The position numbers and the translations under genes are program-made. A stretch of DNA of 64,000 nt. Origin: Apiotrichum sp. Y4204. Lineage: Eukaryota > Basidiomycota > Tremellomycetes > Trichosporonales > Trichosporonaceae. The stretch covers positions 1 to 64,000 of the forward strand of contig JAMYHL010000049.1 of assembly GCA_025531455.1 (NCBI GenBank), read 5' to 3'. Below are positions 43,920-55,344 of this stretch, piece by piece. Position 1 is the stretch's first letter. Each line of letters starts with the position of its first letter. Below the pieces are notes generated by a model. It saw only the letters and a program-made list of their open reading frames with translations, had not been told where the DNA came from and searched no databases.

Positions 43920-45548
43920 ATGTCCGTCCCAGGCTGCTTCTCCTTCCTCCGTCGTAAGGAGGTAGAGCCCCAGCGCGCTCCGCGCGTCGAGGCGCGGACT
44001 CCACCGGCCCCTGCCCCGGAGCCCCGCCGTTCCCCTCCTGAGAAGCACGAACACTACGAGCCCTGCGGGTGCGGCGACGCGCTCTCGGCTCTGCGGCTCA
44101 AGTGCGTCGATGAGGACCTCCCGCCCTACATTGCCGGGGATGCCTTCTCCTCAGATGTAAGCGAGACTACACACCTCAGAGCTAACAGCAGGTTCGCGAC
44201 ACGGTGCGCACCGCCATCGACTCGTATACCGACAAGCTCACCGATCTCTCACTCTACATCTCGGACCACCCGGAGCTCGGTTTCAAAGAGTACAAGTCTT
44301 CAAAGCGCATCGTGCAGTTCCTCCGCGATGAGGGCTTTGACGTCGAAACAGGGTACAAGGATCTCGAGACGGCGTTCCGCGCGACGTACACGCACGGCAA
44401 GGGGGGCCGGACGTTCGCGTTCAACTCGGAGTACGACGCGCTTCCCGGTGTCGGTCACGCTTGCGGGCACAACCTCATTGCTGTGGCCGGCGTCGCTGCC
44501 ACCCTCGGCATGCGTGCCGCGCTCAAGAAGCACAATATTGACGGCGCGGTGACGCTGATTGGCACGCCTGCGGTGGGTAGCTACTAAAGAATTCATCAAG
44601 CTGACTTCCCAGGAGGAAGGTGGCGTCGGCAAGGGCATCCTCCTCGAACGCGGCGGATGTGAGTCTGCGTTAGGGGGTGTAGCTAACGTTCAGACAAGGG
44701 CGCTGATGCGTGCATGATGATCCACCCGGTTGGCGACCCTAGCGGCAAGGCCGGCTTTTCCGGCGTGGTCCCGACGCTCGCGATTCAGACCATCAACGTC
44801 GAGTTCTTCGGGCGTACCTCGCACGCCGGCGGTGCGCCCTGGGACGGTATCAACGCCCTCGACGCAGCGCACCTCGCGTACGCGTCCGTCTCGGCGCTGC
44901 GCCAGCAGATCCACCCCACTGACCGCGTGCACGGTATCATCGTCCACGGCGGAGACGCACCAAACAGTGAGTATAGCTTCCTGCTCCGCTGACAACAGTC
45001 ATCCCGGAGTACACCTCGATGCGCTGGTATGTCCGCGCACAGAGCGTGAAGGGCGTAGAGTCCCTCATCGGCAAGATCAAGGATATCTTCGACGCGGCGG
45101 GCAAGGCAACCGGCTGCACGGTCAAGTACAACACGGAGCGAATTATGAATGACCTGCGGAACAACCTCCAGCTGGCGGTATGTATTGAATTTTGCCCTTG
45201 TTGACTTTCACTAACTACCCACAGGAAGAGTTCGCTTCAGCGATGGGCGATCTCAACCTCCCTACCCATGTTGCTGTGCGCGACTTCTCGACCGCGGGCG
45301 GTTCGACTGACTTTGGCAACGTCACGTACGCGATGCCCGCGTGCCACCCGCATTACGCGGTCCCGAGCGTCGCTGGCCGCTCAAACCACACGATCGAGTT
45401 CCGCAACGCGTGCCGCACGCCCGAGGCGCACGACTACACTTGGAAGTTTGCCGGCGGCATGGCGTGTGTCGGGGCGCGCTTCGTCAAGGACGAGAAGTTC
45501 GCGAAGGAGGCACGTAAGTGGTGGCAGGACGACATGAAGGATGCCTAG
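43920..45548 (+). CDS. M20 metallopeptidase, PM20D2-like dipeptidase
   Basis: Exons 43920-44156, 44192-44572, 44613-44658, 44694-44966, 44999-45177 and 45225-45548 encode 479 aa. The M20 zinc core is intact: SEYDALPGVGHACGHNL (about residues 159-175), TPAEEGGVGKG across an intron (about 204-214), FFGRTSHAGGAPWDGINALD (about 259-278) and a C-terminal CHPHYAV block. The order and wording of these blocks match the PM20D2/AbgB-like group, which cleaves dipeptides or amide-linked amino acids. The first 79 residues are a Pro/Arg-rich extension (LRRKEVEPQRAPR; HEHYEPCGCGD) not needed for catalysis and without a clear signal peptide. It shares its promoter with guanine deaminase and ends 89 bp from the convergent SDR gene. 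The natural substrate cannot be read from sequence. Confidence 0.9.
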
Positions 45549-45637
45549 GAGGGAAGGTCAGAAGACTCAGAAGTTAGGATCAGCTTAGCTGCTGTTTGGT
45601 ATGCAAATAATGCACAATCTAACAACTATTGCATACG

Positions 45638-46610
45638 CTATAGATCGTGCTTCCATCCCAGCAGCCGCTCGGCCTTGGTACACACCCACAGCGCGGCGCG
45701 CGGGTTTCGTGCAAAGTAATCAACGTCAATCTGCGGCTTGTAGTTACAGTAGTGCGCGACGAGATCGAGGGTCGGCACGTTCTCCCCCGTTTGCGTTGTG
45801 GTCTCCTGGCGCTCGACGCTGCCCTCCCAGCAGATCTCAGGTGCCACGATGTGGAACACCTCGTGTCCGTCCCACCCCTCACTCGTGACTCCCAAAAGAC
45901 ACGCGCGCGCGAGTGCCGCATACGACACCCAGGAGAAGAGGTGCCCCGACTCGCAGTCCGGAAACGCCGAGGCATAGTCCTCGCGCACCATGTGCGGGCG
46001 CAGTGAGGCGATACGCACGCCCGGAACGAGACGCACTAGCGAATCGGCTTGGACCTCTCCGATGTGTTTACTCAGTGCGTAGGCGTCCTCCTGTGGGGGA
46101 GTCAGTGTGAGTCGGAGAAATAAACTTCGAACAGAATTGTACTCCACAATCTCCACTCACGTCTCGCCGAGGCACATCTTCGTCAATCGGAAATTTGTCA
46201 AACTTGGTATGTCCATGAGGCGCGTATCCGAGGCCGTGGGCATTGACAGAGCTAGCCTGTACGATGCGCTTGATGCCCTTGTCAACAGCGGTGCGGAGGA
46301 CATTGTAGTTTCCGACGACGTTGTTCGCGTGCAGTGTGCGGTGGTCCATGCCGGTGAGCGGGTTGGGCACCGCGCCAAGGTGGATGACTGCGTCGTACTC
46401 TGCGTCGAAGAGCCTGTCCACGTCCGGAAGAGAGGTGAGGTCCGCCTGCGCGTAGGTCCACTTTCCGCGAGTCCCTTCTGGGCGCTTGACGCTGCTCTCC
46501 GGCAGCATGTCGGTTGCCGTCACGATGTGCCCCTCGTCGACGAGGAGGGCAAGAGTGTGCCCACCCACAAGGCCGGCTGCGCCCGTTAGGAGGATGCGGA
46601 GGCCGCTCAT
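45638..46610 (-). CDS. NAD-dependent epimerase/dehydratase (extended SDR)
   Basis: Two minus-strand exons, 46161-46610 and 45638-46090, encode 300 aa. The N-terminal Rossmann motif TGAAGLVGG (about residues 9-17) with Asp at the end of strand 2 (TATD) indicates NAD preference. The active-site set is present: Ser in QASSVNAHG (about 118-126) and Y-x3-K in YALSK (rejoined next to the intron at about residue 154). NPLTGMDHRTLHANNVVGNY is typical of extended SDRs such as sugar epimerases and uronate dehydrogenases. The protein is shorter than many epimerases. No substrate can be assigned. It is convergent with the M20 gene (89 bp) and divergent from the aminotransferase gene (583 bp), a layout that would suit co-regulation but does not prove it. 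Confidence 0.88.
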
Positions 46611-47193
46611 GATGGGATTGATGAAAAGAGTGATGATGAGAACATGGGGATTGTTAGTCTAGTCGGTTAGTGACGGGTTTACGTCATGGCCAAGTGCGCA
46701 AGTGCACGGCGCGTCGGCGTTCTAACCGCCGCTGGGCCCGGTTTTGATCGCCGACGAAATGATCGCCGAGGTGCGGATCAGACCGACTTGATACTCTGAA
46801 GCGGTACTCGGAAGTTGCTAGTCGGCTCCAATTCCGCTCGAGAGGACACTTCGTACAGTACATGTACGCTTCCAGGTTGCTGTCCGCATTGCTATCCATC
46901 TCCGCTCTGTCATATGAGACATGTGCACGCGGAGCAACATTGCACGTTGGTTCATGGTTCACCCAGCATTGGGGCAACCACCTCCACCACCTCGCTTGCT
47001 GCGGCGGAGTTGACCGACGTGACGTCGTGCGCCACCACACGCAGCGTCCGAGTCGGAGGTGGGCTTTGCACGACTATCATGCCGTAAGGATTGTTGTCGA
47101 GTTATCTCCCCCATACAAAGCAAAATGTATCAGAGGGCTCCACGAGTTCCGTCTTTCTCATCCTCCCATCTGCTCATCAACTTCCACTTAACA
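46611..47193. promoter_or_regulatory. Divergent promoter of SDR and aminotransferase genes
   Basis: The 583 bp lie between the two start codons and contain no gene. I see no HGATAR cluster comparable to the guanine deaminase/M20 promoter. The segment 47093-47190 before the aminotransferase ATG is pyrimidine-rich. Confidence 0.5.
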
Positions 47194-48830
47194 ATGACCG
47201 TCGACGACCCCAGCGTCTCAACCAAGACGGCGACAGCGGCGGCTACCGCGCCGCCGCCCGTCGGCTCCTCTTCGGTGATGCACCGCTCGCTGGCACTCAC
47301 GCTCCCGCTCGCGACGCGTGGCGAGGGCAACTATCTGTATCTCGGAGACGGGTCGCGCGTGCTCGACGCGTCGGGCGGCGCGGCGGTCGTGTCGGTCGGG
47401 CACGCCGTCCCCGAGATTGTGGAAGCGGTGACGCAGCAGCTTAGCACGCTGCCATACGTTTCGTCCGCGCTGTTTGGCATGCAGCCCGCCGAGGAGCTCG
47501 CGGAAAAGATGTGTGCCGATGCGGGCATGGGGCGCGCCCTCTTTCTCACGGGCGGGAGCGAGGCGGTTGAGAGTGCCATCAAGGTGCGTACAGATAGGAA
47601 GCAATGATGGCTTGGAGAACGTGCCGCCTCACACGTTTCTCGCTGACGCCAGCTCTGTCGCCAATACCATGTCGAGAATGGTGAACCGCAGCGCACAAAG
47701 TTTATTGCGCGTGAGATCAGCTACCATGGTAACACGCTCGGCGGTGAGTTTTGAAACTTAAGAGTAGTCTAACATGCAGCACTCTCGCTCGGCCGGCACA
47801 ACCGCCGCAGGAAGATATACATGCCGATGCTGTCGCAGGACGACATCTTCCACGCCGTGTCACCGTGCAACGCGTACCGCTTCAAGAAGGAGGGCGAGAG
47901 CGACGACGAGTATGTGGCCCGTCTGGCGGACGAGCTCGAGCGCAAGATTATCGAGCTGGGGAGCGACACAGTCGCCGCCTTCTTCTGTGAACCGAGTGGG
48001 TAACAGGTGTCTGTCCTCCCGCTTACACACAGTCGTGGGCGCTGCGGCCGGCTGTGTGCCGTTTGTGCCAGGGTATCTGCGGCGCATGAAGGCCGTGTGC
48101 CGCAAGTATGGCGTGCTGTTTTGCCTTGACGAGATAATGTGCGGGTTTGGACGGAGTGGCAAGACACACGCGTGGATGTGGGATGCGACCGGCGATGGGG
48201 AGGATGCGCGCCCCGACGTCCAGACTCTCGGCAAGGGTCTGTGCGGTGGATATGCGCCGCTCTCGGCTGTGCTCGTTGCGCCCCGTGTCGTCGATGTGCT
48301 TGCCCGCGGCAGCGCGGCGTTCATAAACGGCTTCACGTTCCAGAGCAGCGGGACGGGCACGGCAGCCGGCCTCGCGGTGTACAAGTATATGCAGGAGCAC
48401 AACCTGTGAGTTGAGGAGAACGGAACAGGGACTGATACCAAGGATCGAGCAATGCCGTGTCCGCGGAGAACAACTTGGCGAGCTTCTGCGCAGCACTGTC
48501 CTACCGCACAAGAACGTCGGGGACGTGCGCGGCATGGGTCTCTTCTGGGGCATTGAGCTCGTGCAGGACAAGGAGACGAAACAGCCATTTGCGTATGCCG
48601 ACCATCACGCAGACCGCGTTGCGGAACGCCTGCTCGCGCGCGGTGTGGCGATATACCATGGTGCCGGATGCGTGAGTCAGGTAGCAGCTCCATACTGACT
48701 TCAGGCCGACGGATGGGAAGGCGACCACCTCATGCTTTGCCCGCCGTACACCATCACCGAGGAGGAGATCGAGTTCCTCGTGCGAGAGGTGCGCGGCGCT
48801 ATCGAGGACATCCTTGGCGAGGACCCATAG
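47194..48830 (+). CDS. Class III PLP-dependent aminotransferase
   Basis: Exons 47194-47583, 47653-47743, 47780-47995, 48033-48405, 48443-48671 and 48705-48830 encode 474 aa, the normal size. Class III aminotransferases move amino groups from omega-amino acids or amines to pyruvate or oxoglutarate. Visible motifs: TGGSEAVESAIKL (cofactor phosphate site, spliced), ISYHGNTLG, FCLDEIMCGFGRSG with the PLP-pyridine Asp (about residues 255-268), and DVQTLGKGLCGGYAPLSAV with the Schiff-base Lys near residue 300, then FQSSGTGTAAG. The donor at 47996 is chosen because it joins EP to IVGAAAGCVPFVPG in frame; a nearby GTAACA donor does not. Substrate unknown: GABA, beta-alanine, polyamine-derived and other amines are all used by the family. 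Confidence 0.92.
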
Positions 48831-48997
48831 GTACAGCGAGATGTCGAGCGGTACACGAAACGATCTTAATGGAACGGAGACATCCAGTACAGAACCCCAC
48901 TACTCTCCTGCATCGCCTAAAATTACACCGAGGATTAATCATCACCAGCACACCGCAGGACTGAATAACAACACTGATTACTTTGCCGAGGCCGCAT

Positions 48998-51817
48998 CTA
49001 CCAGTAGCTTTCGATAGTCGCAGCCGACGCCAATTCAGAGCCGGCAGATGCACCAACGAGAGACGTGTCCGGTTCTACTGTTAGGTATACCCAATGGGCT
49101 CACTAACCAAGAGGTGGATAGGGAAACCATTCATCAAAGTTGAAGAGCGGTTCCGCCAAGTGATCGATACTGGGGACTTCAAGCTGCCACATTAGTACGG
49201 TCTCCAGGACGCAGCGTTGTACTCACCGGGACATTGAGATTCAATCCGGGCGCGTCGGCGAAGAGCTGCTCAGCGTAAGAAAAGTCATGTGGGACAGCAT
49301 CAGGTGTGAGGGTCAAAGACCCCGTGAATGCGCTCGGTGTCGTGTTTGTACTCAGCCGGCCATCGAGGTCCGGTACGTAGTCGTGTGTCTCTCTTGTCTT
49401 GTTATTCCCCTTTGCACTAGTCGGCAGCTCCCTTCTCTGTGGCCCCGGGCTCGGTGCCCGTGAGCTCGGCGGAAGAACATGCTTTCTGCGCGCCTTGACA
49501 AGGATACTGCGGATCTGCTGCGCAAACTGGAATCCGGGGACACGCGCCAAGATCTTGGTGATGGCCTCGAGATCGCGGCTAGTTTGGCGAAGATCGGTGA
49601 CTTGCTCCGGTATGAGGGACGTGAGACGGATGATGATGCGTGCGGCGAACGCGATGCCGACGTGCGTGTAGTAATTTGCCTTTGCAAACTGGGTTGCGTA
49701 CGCCTTACCCCTGAGTGCCATGGAGACCAGCGTCTCGGCGCTACGCAATGCTTGTACGAGTAATTGGTAGCGCTGTTCAGAAAGTAGCGCAACGTGTCCC
49801 TTAGACCGAACGGCGTGGAGAATTTGGGAGTTTGTATGCAGACGAGCGTGTGCGCGTTGGCTATGCAGCAGCTCGTACATGAAGTTGCCGTTCGGCAGCT
49901 GCAGGCGTTCTGTGGTCAGCGGGCTCCGAAGGCAAAAAACGAACTGTAGTAGTCCTCCCAATTCTTAAACCACTCATCATAACTCGCATTGGCAGCCTCT
50001 ATCCGCTCATCAAGGTTGTCCAGATGCGTGCCCTCGGGCGCTATCGATAGTGGTTGATGTATCGCCACTAGAAGTCAGCTTGGACATTGTTAGGACCTAC
50101 GGCGGAGCGTGAGGAGCTCGCAAGCGGCCACGAGGCGGCTGTCATTGGGAAGCGAGAGGGGGTGCTGGAGAAAACGGCGACTGTGCTTGAGCGTTTCTTC
50201 AGCAGCAAAAAAAGCGGGTCGCCCGAGGTTGAATGCCATCTCAAACTCGGACTTGCACAGAGCGAGCCAGCAACGAGCTCCAACGACAAGTGGACGCTCA
50301 TCTTCCAGCTCTGCAACGGTTTTCCTCAGCCCCATATTGGAGGCTGCAAGGTGTGGGAGACAGCGGTACAGGCCCATGTCCATTCTGGTTGTCAATGACA
50401 GGTGGACGACCAGAACTCACGCAATGCGCAGAGCGTGTCCGCCCGGGCGCCAGCTAGTGTCACCCCAGGACGCTAAGATGACTGTTGTTAGAGCCATTCC
50501 CAACATAGTCTTACTCATTGCCTGCAGGACATCTATCCGGGCCACAGGCGTGAACAGCGTGTGCATACCTGATGTCAGCGACAACTAGTCTGGGTGTAGT
50601 CCTCGGCCAAACCCACCAAGATTCTCGGCATGATCCTTGCACTGCTTTTGCAGCTCGCTCGCTGGTCTACCCGCGTCCTCGATCCGTGCTCCGACCATCA
50701 TGAGGACAGTGACTGTGAACGGGGCGCTGGCACGGAGTGTCTCCCATGTATCCACCTCGGGATCAAGGATTGGAACGTAGACGGCAGCCCCATCCATGAA
50801 GAGGTCAAACAGCTGCTTGCCTCTGGCCTCTGAGCAGAACCCAAGATCGATAGGGTCCTGGAACTGGCGCCCAAGACTGTCCTTCCGCAGAGGCGGTCCG
50901 CGACTAGGCACTGAATGGCGCGGCTTCTTCACTGGGCCGTCATCGATAGCAAGATCGAACGGGTGTGCTGATTTACGTTTATTCGACTTTGGAGCATTGC
51001 TGGAGGAGCCCGTGGCATCCGTCTCTAACAGGTGTCCATCTGCTTTCAGACGCGCAGCCTCCGCGAGACTGAGCATGTTGTTGTATATCGCAGCGCTGGG
51101 TACCAAGGGATCATCTTCTTCCTCGCTTTGCAAACCTGACTCCTCCGGTGCCGAAGCGTGGGCTTCCCCGGCCGGAGATCGGGATCTTGATGTCTGGTCC
51201 CGAGTGGCTCGACTGCCGGCACCTGCTCGTAGTTCTCCATCTGCGACGTGCGTCACTCCGGGGCCAGCGAGGGACTCGCGGCGTACACGAGAAGTGGTGG
51301 GAGAGCTCGTGTGCACTCGTGCTTCCAAATCCGGGGTCGACAATCCCTCAAGCCCGTCTGGGAGTTGGATTCCATCTCCAGCATTCGCCGTCCGAAGCGC
51401 CATGAGCTGGGCGAGCTGGGCCTGAACCTCCGCTAACTGATCCTCGACGACCTTGAGGCGACTGTTGTGAGTCATTTCATGAGCCCGCAACTCACTCCTC
51501 CACTTTCGCTGCTTTGCTTTTCCGTGTCCCGTCAAACGTGCATTGCTGTCCACTTTGACGGCAGCGGTTACATGGCGGCGTCTCCTTGCCGATGCACTTC
51601 ATCTTCATACGGTGGCAAAAATCCTGAACATGAGCAATTGTTCATGCCACTGCCTTGTACTAACACAGGCGCCTGGGGCGTCAGATTCGGCATGCTACCG
51701 TCATCATCACTGGTCGGTTCTCCCATACTCACGAGTGTTCTGCCGGCGCTCCTCGTCTGGTTTCACTTCGTCAGGCGACGGGCCCGGGCGGTCACTAAGA
51801 GAGTCTCTGGATTCCAT
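48998..51817 (-). CDS. Zn2Cys6 fungal transcription factor with an 8-nt micro-exon
   Basis: Eleven minus-strand exons: 51733-51817, 51665-51672, 51496-51623, 50617-51461, 50515-50568, 50421-50481, 50101-50384, 49945-50067, 49227-49909, 49108-49183 and 48998-49077; 808 aa. The binuclear zinc cluster is C31-x2-C34-x6-C41-x7-C49-x2-C52-x6-C59. C31 and the preceding Arg-Ala come from the 8-nt exon 2. A coiled-coil follows (VVEDQLAEVQAQLAQLMALR, about 77-96), then a Ser-rich region and a nuclear-type basic stretch (APKSNKRKSAHPF, VKKPRH). A fungal-specific regulatory domain begins near residue 290 (GKQLFDLFMDGAAVYVPILD) and includes LASWGDTSWRPGGHALRIA. The C-terminus (HLAEPLFNFDEWFPYPPL) is acidic/aromatic, activator-like. 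It adjoins the guanine deaminase-to-aminotransferase group and could regulate it, which is inference. Confidence 0.9.
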
Positions 51818-52451
51818 GATAAAATGTGTAGAGGTTTAAACAGCGAGCCAGATTAAAGGTCCCCTTCGAGAAACGCCGTAGCCCAATCTGATCTCCCCAG
51901 GCGACGGTGGTCACGGCAGCCGCCGAGGTCAGGGGAAGTCGGACCGCGGAACCGTCCTGGTCTCGGTCCTAGGTGGTGCTAACGTCGCACAACGTCTCAA
52001 ACGATCAAAAAGTAAGCTGAAGTAGTTGCGGGAATGATGACGGAGAGACTGAGTGCACAAGACGGACAGAAAGGACATGATGGGTTCGAGAGTCCATTCT
52101 TGTGCCCGTTGTGGCCCCGCATGCAACTCGCGCGACTCGCGCATCTCCGGCTCTCAGCATCGGCAGTCCGGTCCGGAAGGTGCCGGCAGTCCAAGAGGCT
52201 GTGTTAATCACGTGTATTAAAATCAAGGAGATGGGACCTTGTGATAAGGACGCGTCGCTTCGGGGCCAAAAATCAAAGACGCGCAGTGCGACGCGGCTGC
52301 AGCGCTGCAGCCATTTGCCAGTGAACGCTCATGTTGTGAGACGCGTGTACTGAAAGCAACACGCGTGCTTTTGATTGTTGTTGACTCACATCACAACTGG
52401 CCCATCTTCTTCTACACGTTACTTTCATTAAAACACGTACACATCTCCACC
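51818..52451. promoter_or_regulatory. Divergent promoter of the Zn2Cys6 factor and POL12
   Basis: The 634 bp contain no gene. ACGCGT-like motifs near POL12 (GACGCGTCGC about 52250; ACGCGTG about 52340 and 52360) resemble the MCB element of S-phase genes in other fungi. The resemblance is seen; function is inferred. Confidence 0.45.
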
Positions 52452-54741
52452 ATGGCCACTGAGGCTGCGACGCGACAACAACTCACGGCGGTGTTCAAGG
52501 ACGCCGTCGCGAGTCACGAGGAGGTCATGGCTGAGTGTGCGTAGCTGGTCAGACTGAGATCGTAAAGCTGACAGACCAGGCCTCTCCATGTGTCGCGTGT
52601 ACAACCTGTCTCCCGAGGACCTGTTCTTTAAATACGAAGCGTTTCTCATGACGCGCCCATCGGGGCTGCGGGCAAAGATGTCGACATTTACGCTCGACGT
52701 CGCCCGCGAGCTGCGCAAGGAGGTGCAACGCGAGAACCAGAGCAAGGCCTTGAATGTGAACACGGCGCCGCGGGAGAATGTTGCCAGTGTACGCAAGAAG
52801 CCCAGGACGAGCACTGGGGGGAACGATCTTGGCAGCTTCCTCGATGGCCTGACCACTCCCGTCCGCAAGCCCAAGTCGGCAACGAACCGCCTCTCAAACA
52901 CCGGGAACAACGCCAACATCCTCCCTAGCCCAACGATGGCCACCCCTTCTCGTGGAACACCAACAAGCAACGGTGCTACCCCTATGGGTCCCACAGCGAG
53001 CAGTTACCGCCCCAGCGCGCCGGGCCCGTCCCGCATGCCTCCTCCGGCTGTCACCCCTATCGGCAAGAGCGGAGGTGTACCCTCCAGCCCAATTGTCGGT
53101 ACTGACTCGCCCAACGCGTATGTTTTATCTCGATCGGATACGCAATTCACTCTCTGACATGCAGACTTACGGCCCCGCCGCCCCAGCCCTTCCGCCTGCG
53201 CCCGCAGCCGCATACACTTCTCGAGACGGTCAACCCGCATCTCGCGGCTGGAGGCGGAGCGCCACCCGGGTCGCGGCCACGTGTGCAGCTGGCCGCCACT
53301 GTGGACTCCAAGATGTGGGACTATCGCTACATGTTCGAGAAGATCTCGGCGCGCTCCGAGGCGCTTGATGAGCAGATTGACGACTTCGGGGAGGTCATCA
53401 AGGACGCATACAGCCTGAACGACCTTGGTGACCCATCTTTGCCTTCAGAGGAGGACATCTACTGCGTAGGACGCATCCTAACTCCGCCCACCGACTCCCA
53501 GAAGGCAAACATGTCCAATCTCTATCTCCAGTCAAGCCGCATGCTTGGTAGCGGAAAGGTCGTTGCTCTCCGCTTCGCTGGACTTGATACTCTCAAGGTC
53601 CGTGGTGGCGCGCCTGGAGTACGCGGCTTTGGCGTCTTCCCGGGAAGTCTTGTGTGCTTGAAGGGACGGAACGGTGGTGGTGGCGTGTTCGTTGTTGACG
53701 AGGTGTTGATGGTGAGCATCGATGGTTTCTGATAACACTAACTCTCAGCCGCCACCGTCGCAGCTCCCTGTGTCGCCACTGTCCGAGCTGGTAGAGTACC
53801 AGCAGGGTGAGAGGCTCAGTGGTCTCCCCGTCTCGCTCTATGTCGCTGCCGGACCGTATACTCTGGACAGCAACCTGGAATATGAGCCATTGGGAGCGCT
53901 CGTGGACGTCGCATGCGAAGAGCGGCCAGACGTCCTTATTCTGGTGAGCTTCACGGAGTGCATATGAGCCTATCTAATCACCCAGCTTGGCCCCTTCGTT
54001 GATTCTGCCCACCCCCACATCCAGTCTGGCAAGATGACGGTAATGCCCGAGGAGCTCTTCCGGGAACAGGTTGCGAGCCGAATCGCACGAATCAATGAGA
54101 CATCACCAGCGACTACCGTCATCCTGATCCCGAGCGTACGGGACCTCATCAGCCGACACGCCGCGTATCCCCAGGCAGCATTTGAGCGCGACGGTCTGGG
54201 GCTGAGCAAAAAGGTCCGCCTTCTGCCGAACCCCTGCTCTTTCTCCATCAATGAGGTGCTCGTCTCGCTGGCATCCACAGATGTGCTGTTCCACCTCCGC
54301 CGTGAGGAGGTGTTTCAGCGTGCTGAGGAGGCTGAGCCGGATCCCGCTGTCCCCATGTCAGCGAACCCTCAGGGTGACGCGATGGCTAACCTCGTGCGCC
54401 ATGTTCTTGGCCAGCGGAGCTTCTACCCGCTCTTCCCGGCACCAGAGGCGCTCGCACACGAGGTCAACCTTGATGTCACCCACTGGAACATGCTGCGCCT
54501 GGAACAGACGGCACCCGATGTCCTCATCCTCCCGTCCAAGCTCAAGCACTTCTCCAAGGTGGTGGACTCGACGCTGGCTGTCAACCCGGGTCACCTGTCG
54601 CGCGCAAACACGGCGGGCACATTTGCCAAGCTCACGATCCACCCGTCCAAGAACCTCGGGGTGGACATCAGCATGGACGACGATGAGGTGCTCGAGCATC
54701 TCATCTACGAGCGCGCGCGGAGCGAGGTATGGCGTATTTAG
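52452..54741 (+). CDS. POL12: DNA polymerase alpha-primase subunit B
   Basis: Exons 52452-52536, 52580-53117, 53165-53711, 53749-53943 and 53986-54741 encode 706 aa. Pol12 is the non-catalytic B subunit that links polymerase alpha to primase and the replisome. The N-terminal helical domain is visible at residues 1-75 (CRVYNLSPEDLFFKYEAF), followed by a Ser/Pro/Thr-rich linker (about 90-240). The OB and inactivated phosphoesterase domains follow: MWDYRYMFEKISARSEALDE (about 250-270), YCVGRILTPPTD, LYVAAGPYTLDSNLEYEPL, LGPFVDSAHP and VILIPSVRDL. NPCSFSINEVLVSLASTDVL and LRLEQTAPDVLILPSKLKHF are hallmark C-terminal blocks. The protein ends EVWRI, as expected for the family. The two linker-proximal introns were placed by reading frame. 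Confidence 0.93.
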
Positions 54742-54835
54742 TAGTTAGTTTGTATGAATTTTTTGAATTGGCAGCCCGGAGGAGACGACATGAAAACCTG
54801 TTCATAGAGACAACGATGAGATACCAAGATTTTGT

Positions 54836-55344
54836 TTAGTTGAGGCGCGAGTAGGGCTTGATCGACTTGATGCTGCGGTGTCAGTAACGAGCTCTTCATC
54901 AAAGACTCACTCCTCCTCGGTCGCAACCTGGAAGGTGACATCCTGGGCGCCCTCCCAGAGGGTCTTCTCGCCAAGGGCGCGGAGGTTCTCGTTGCCGGCG
55001 ACGATGGTGAGGAAGTGGTTGCCCTGGAGCATGCCCATTTTGCTGGCGAACATGCACGAGCCGTAGGCGAGGATGAACTCGGTCTCGGAGACGCCGCCGG
55101 GGTAGAGGAGGAGCTGGCCCTCGGAGGGGTGGGCAGTGTGGTTCTCAAAGGGGAGCTTGTCGGCCCAGCCGGTCTCGCCGAGCGGGATCCACATGCCCTC
55201 GCCGGACCAGCGGACGTGGATCAGCTTCTGCTTGTACGGAAGCAGCGAGCGGAAGAACTCGACCGTCTTGGGCGCCTGCGACTCGAGAATGCCGAGGAAG
55301 CGGTACTGGCCCGAGGTGATGAGGAGGATGTCGTCGCGGGGCAT
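54836..55344 (-). CDS. DUF3830-like cyclophilin-fold protein
   Basis: Minus-strand exons 54911-55344 and 54836-54872 encode 156 aa. The sequence matches the DUF3830 pattern as I know it: ESQAPKTVEFFRSLLP (about residues 21-36), HVRWSGEGMWIPLG (about 43-56), FENHTAHPSEGQLLLYPGG, FILAYGSCMFAS, GNHFLTIVAGN and LWEGAQDVTF. These proteins have a cyclophilin-like barrel and are mostly bacterial; no biochemical role is established to my knowledge. The last exon adds IKSIKPYSRLN. It is convergent with POL12 (94 bp) and divergent from the L1-domain gene. No catalytic assignment is made. A bacterial acquisition is possible, but codon use and a typical intron show it is fully adapted. Confidence 0.75.

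Noticed and set aside
50796..51425. A 209-codon plus-strand open frame
   Set aside because: It is antisense to the largest exon of the Zn2Cys6 factor and has shadow-like composition.
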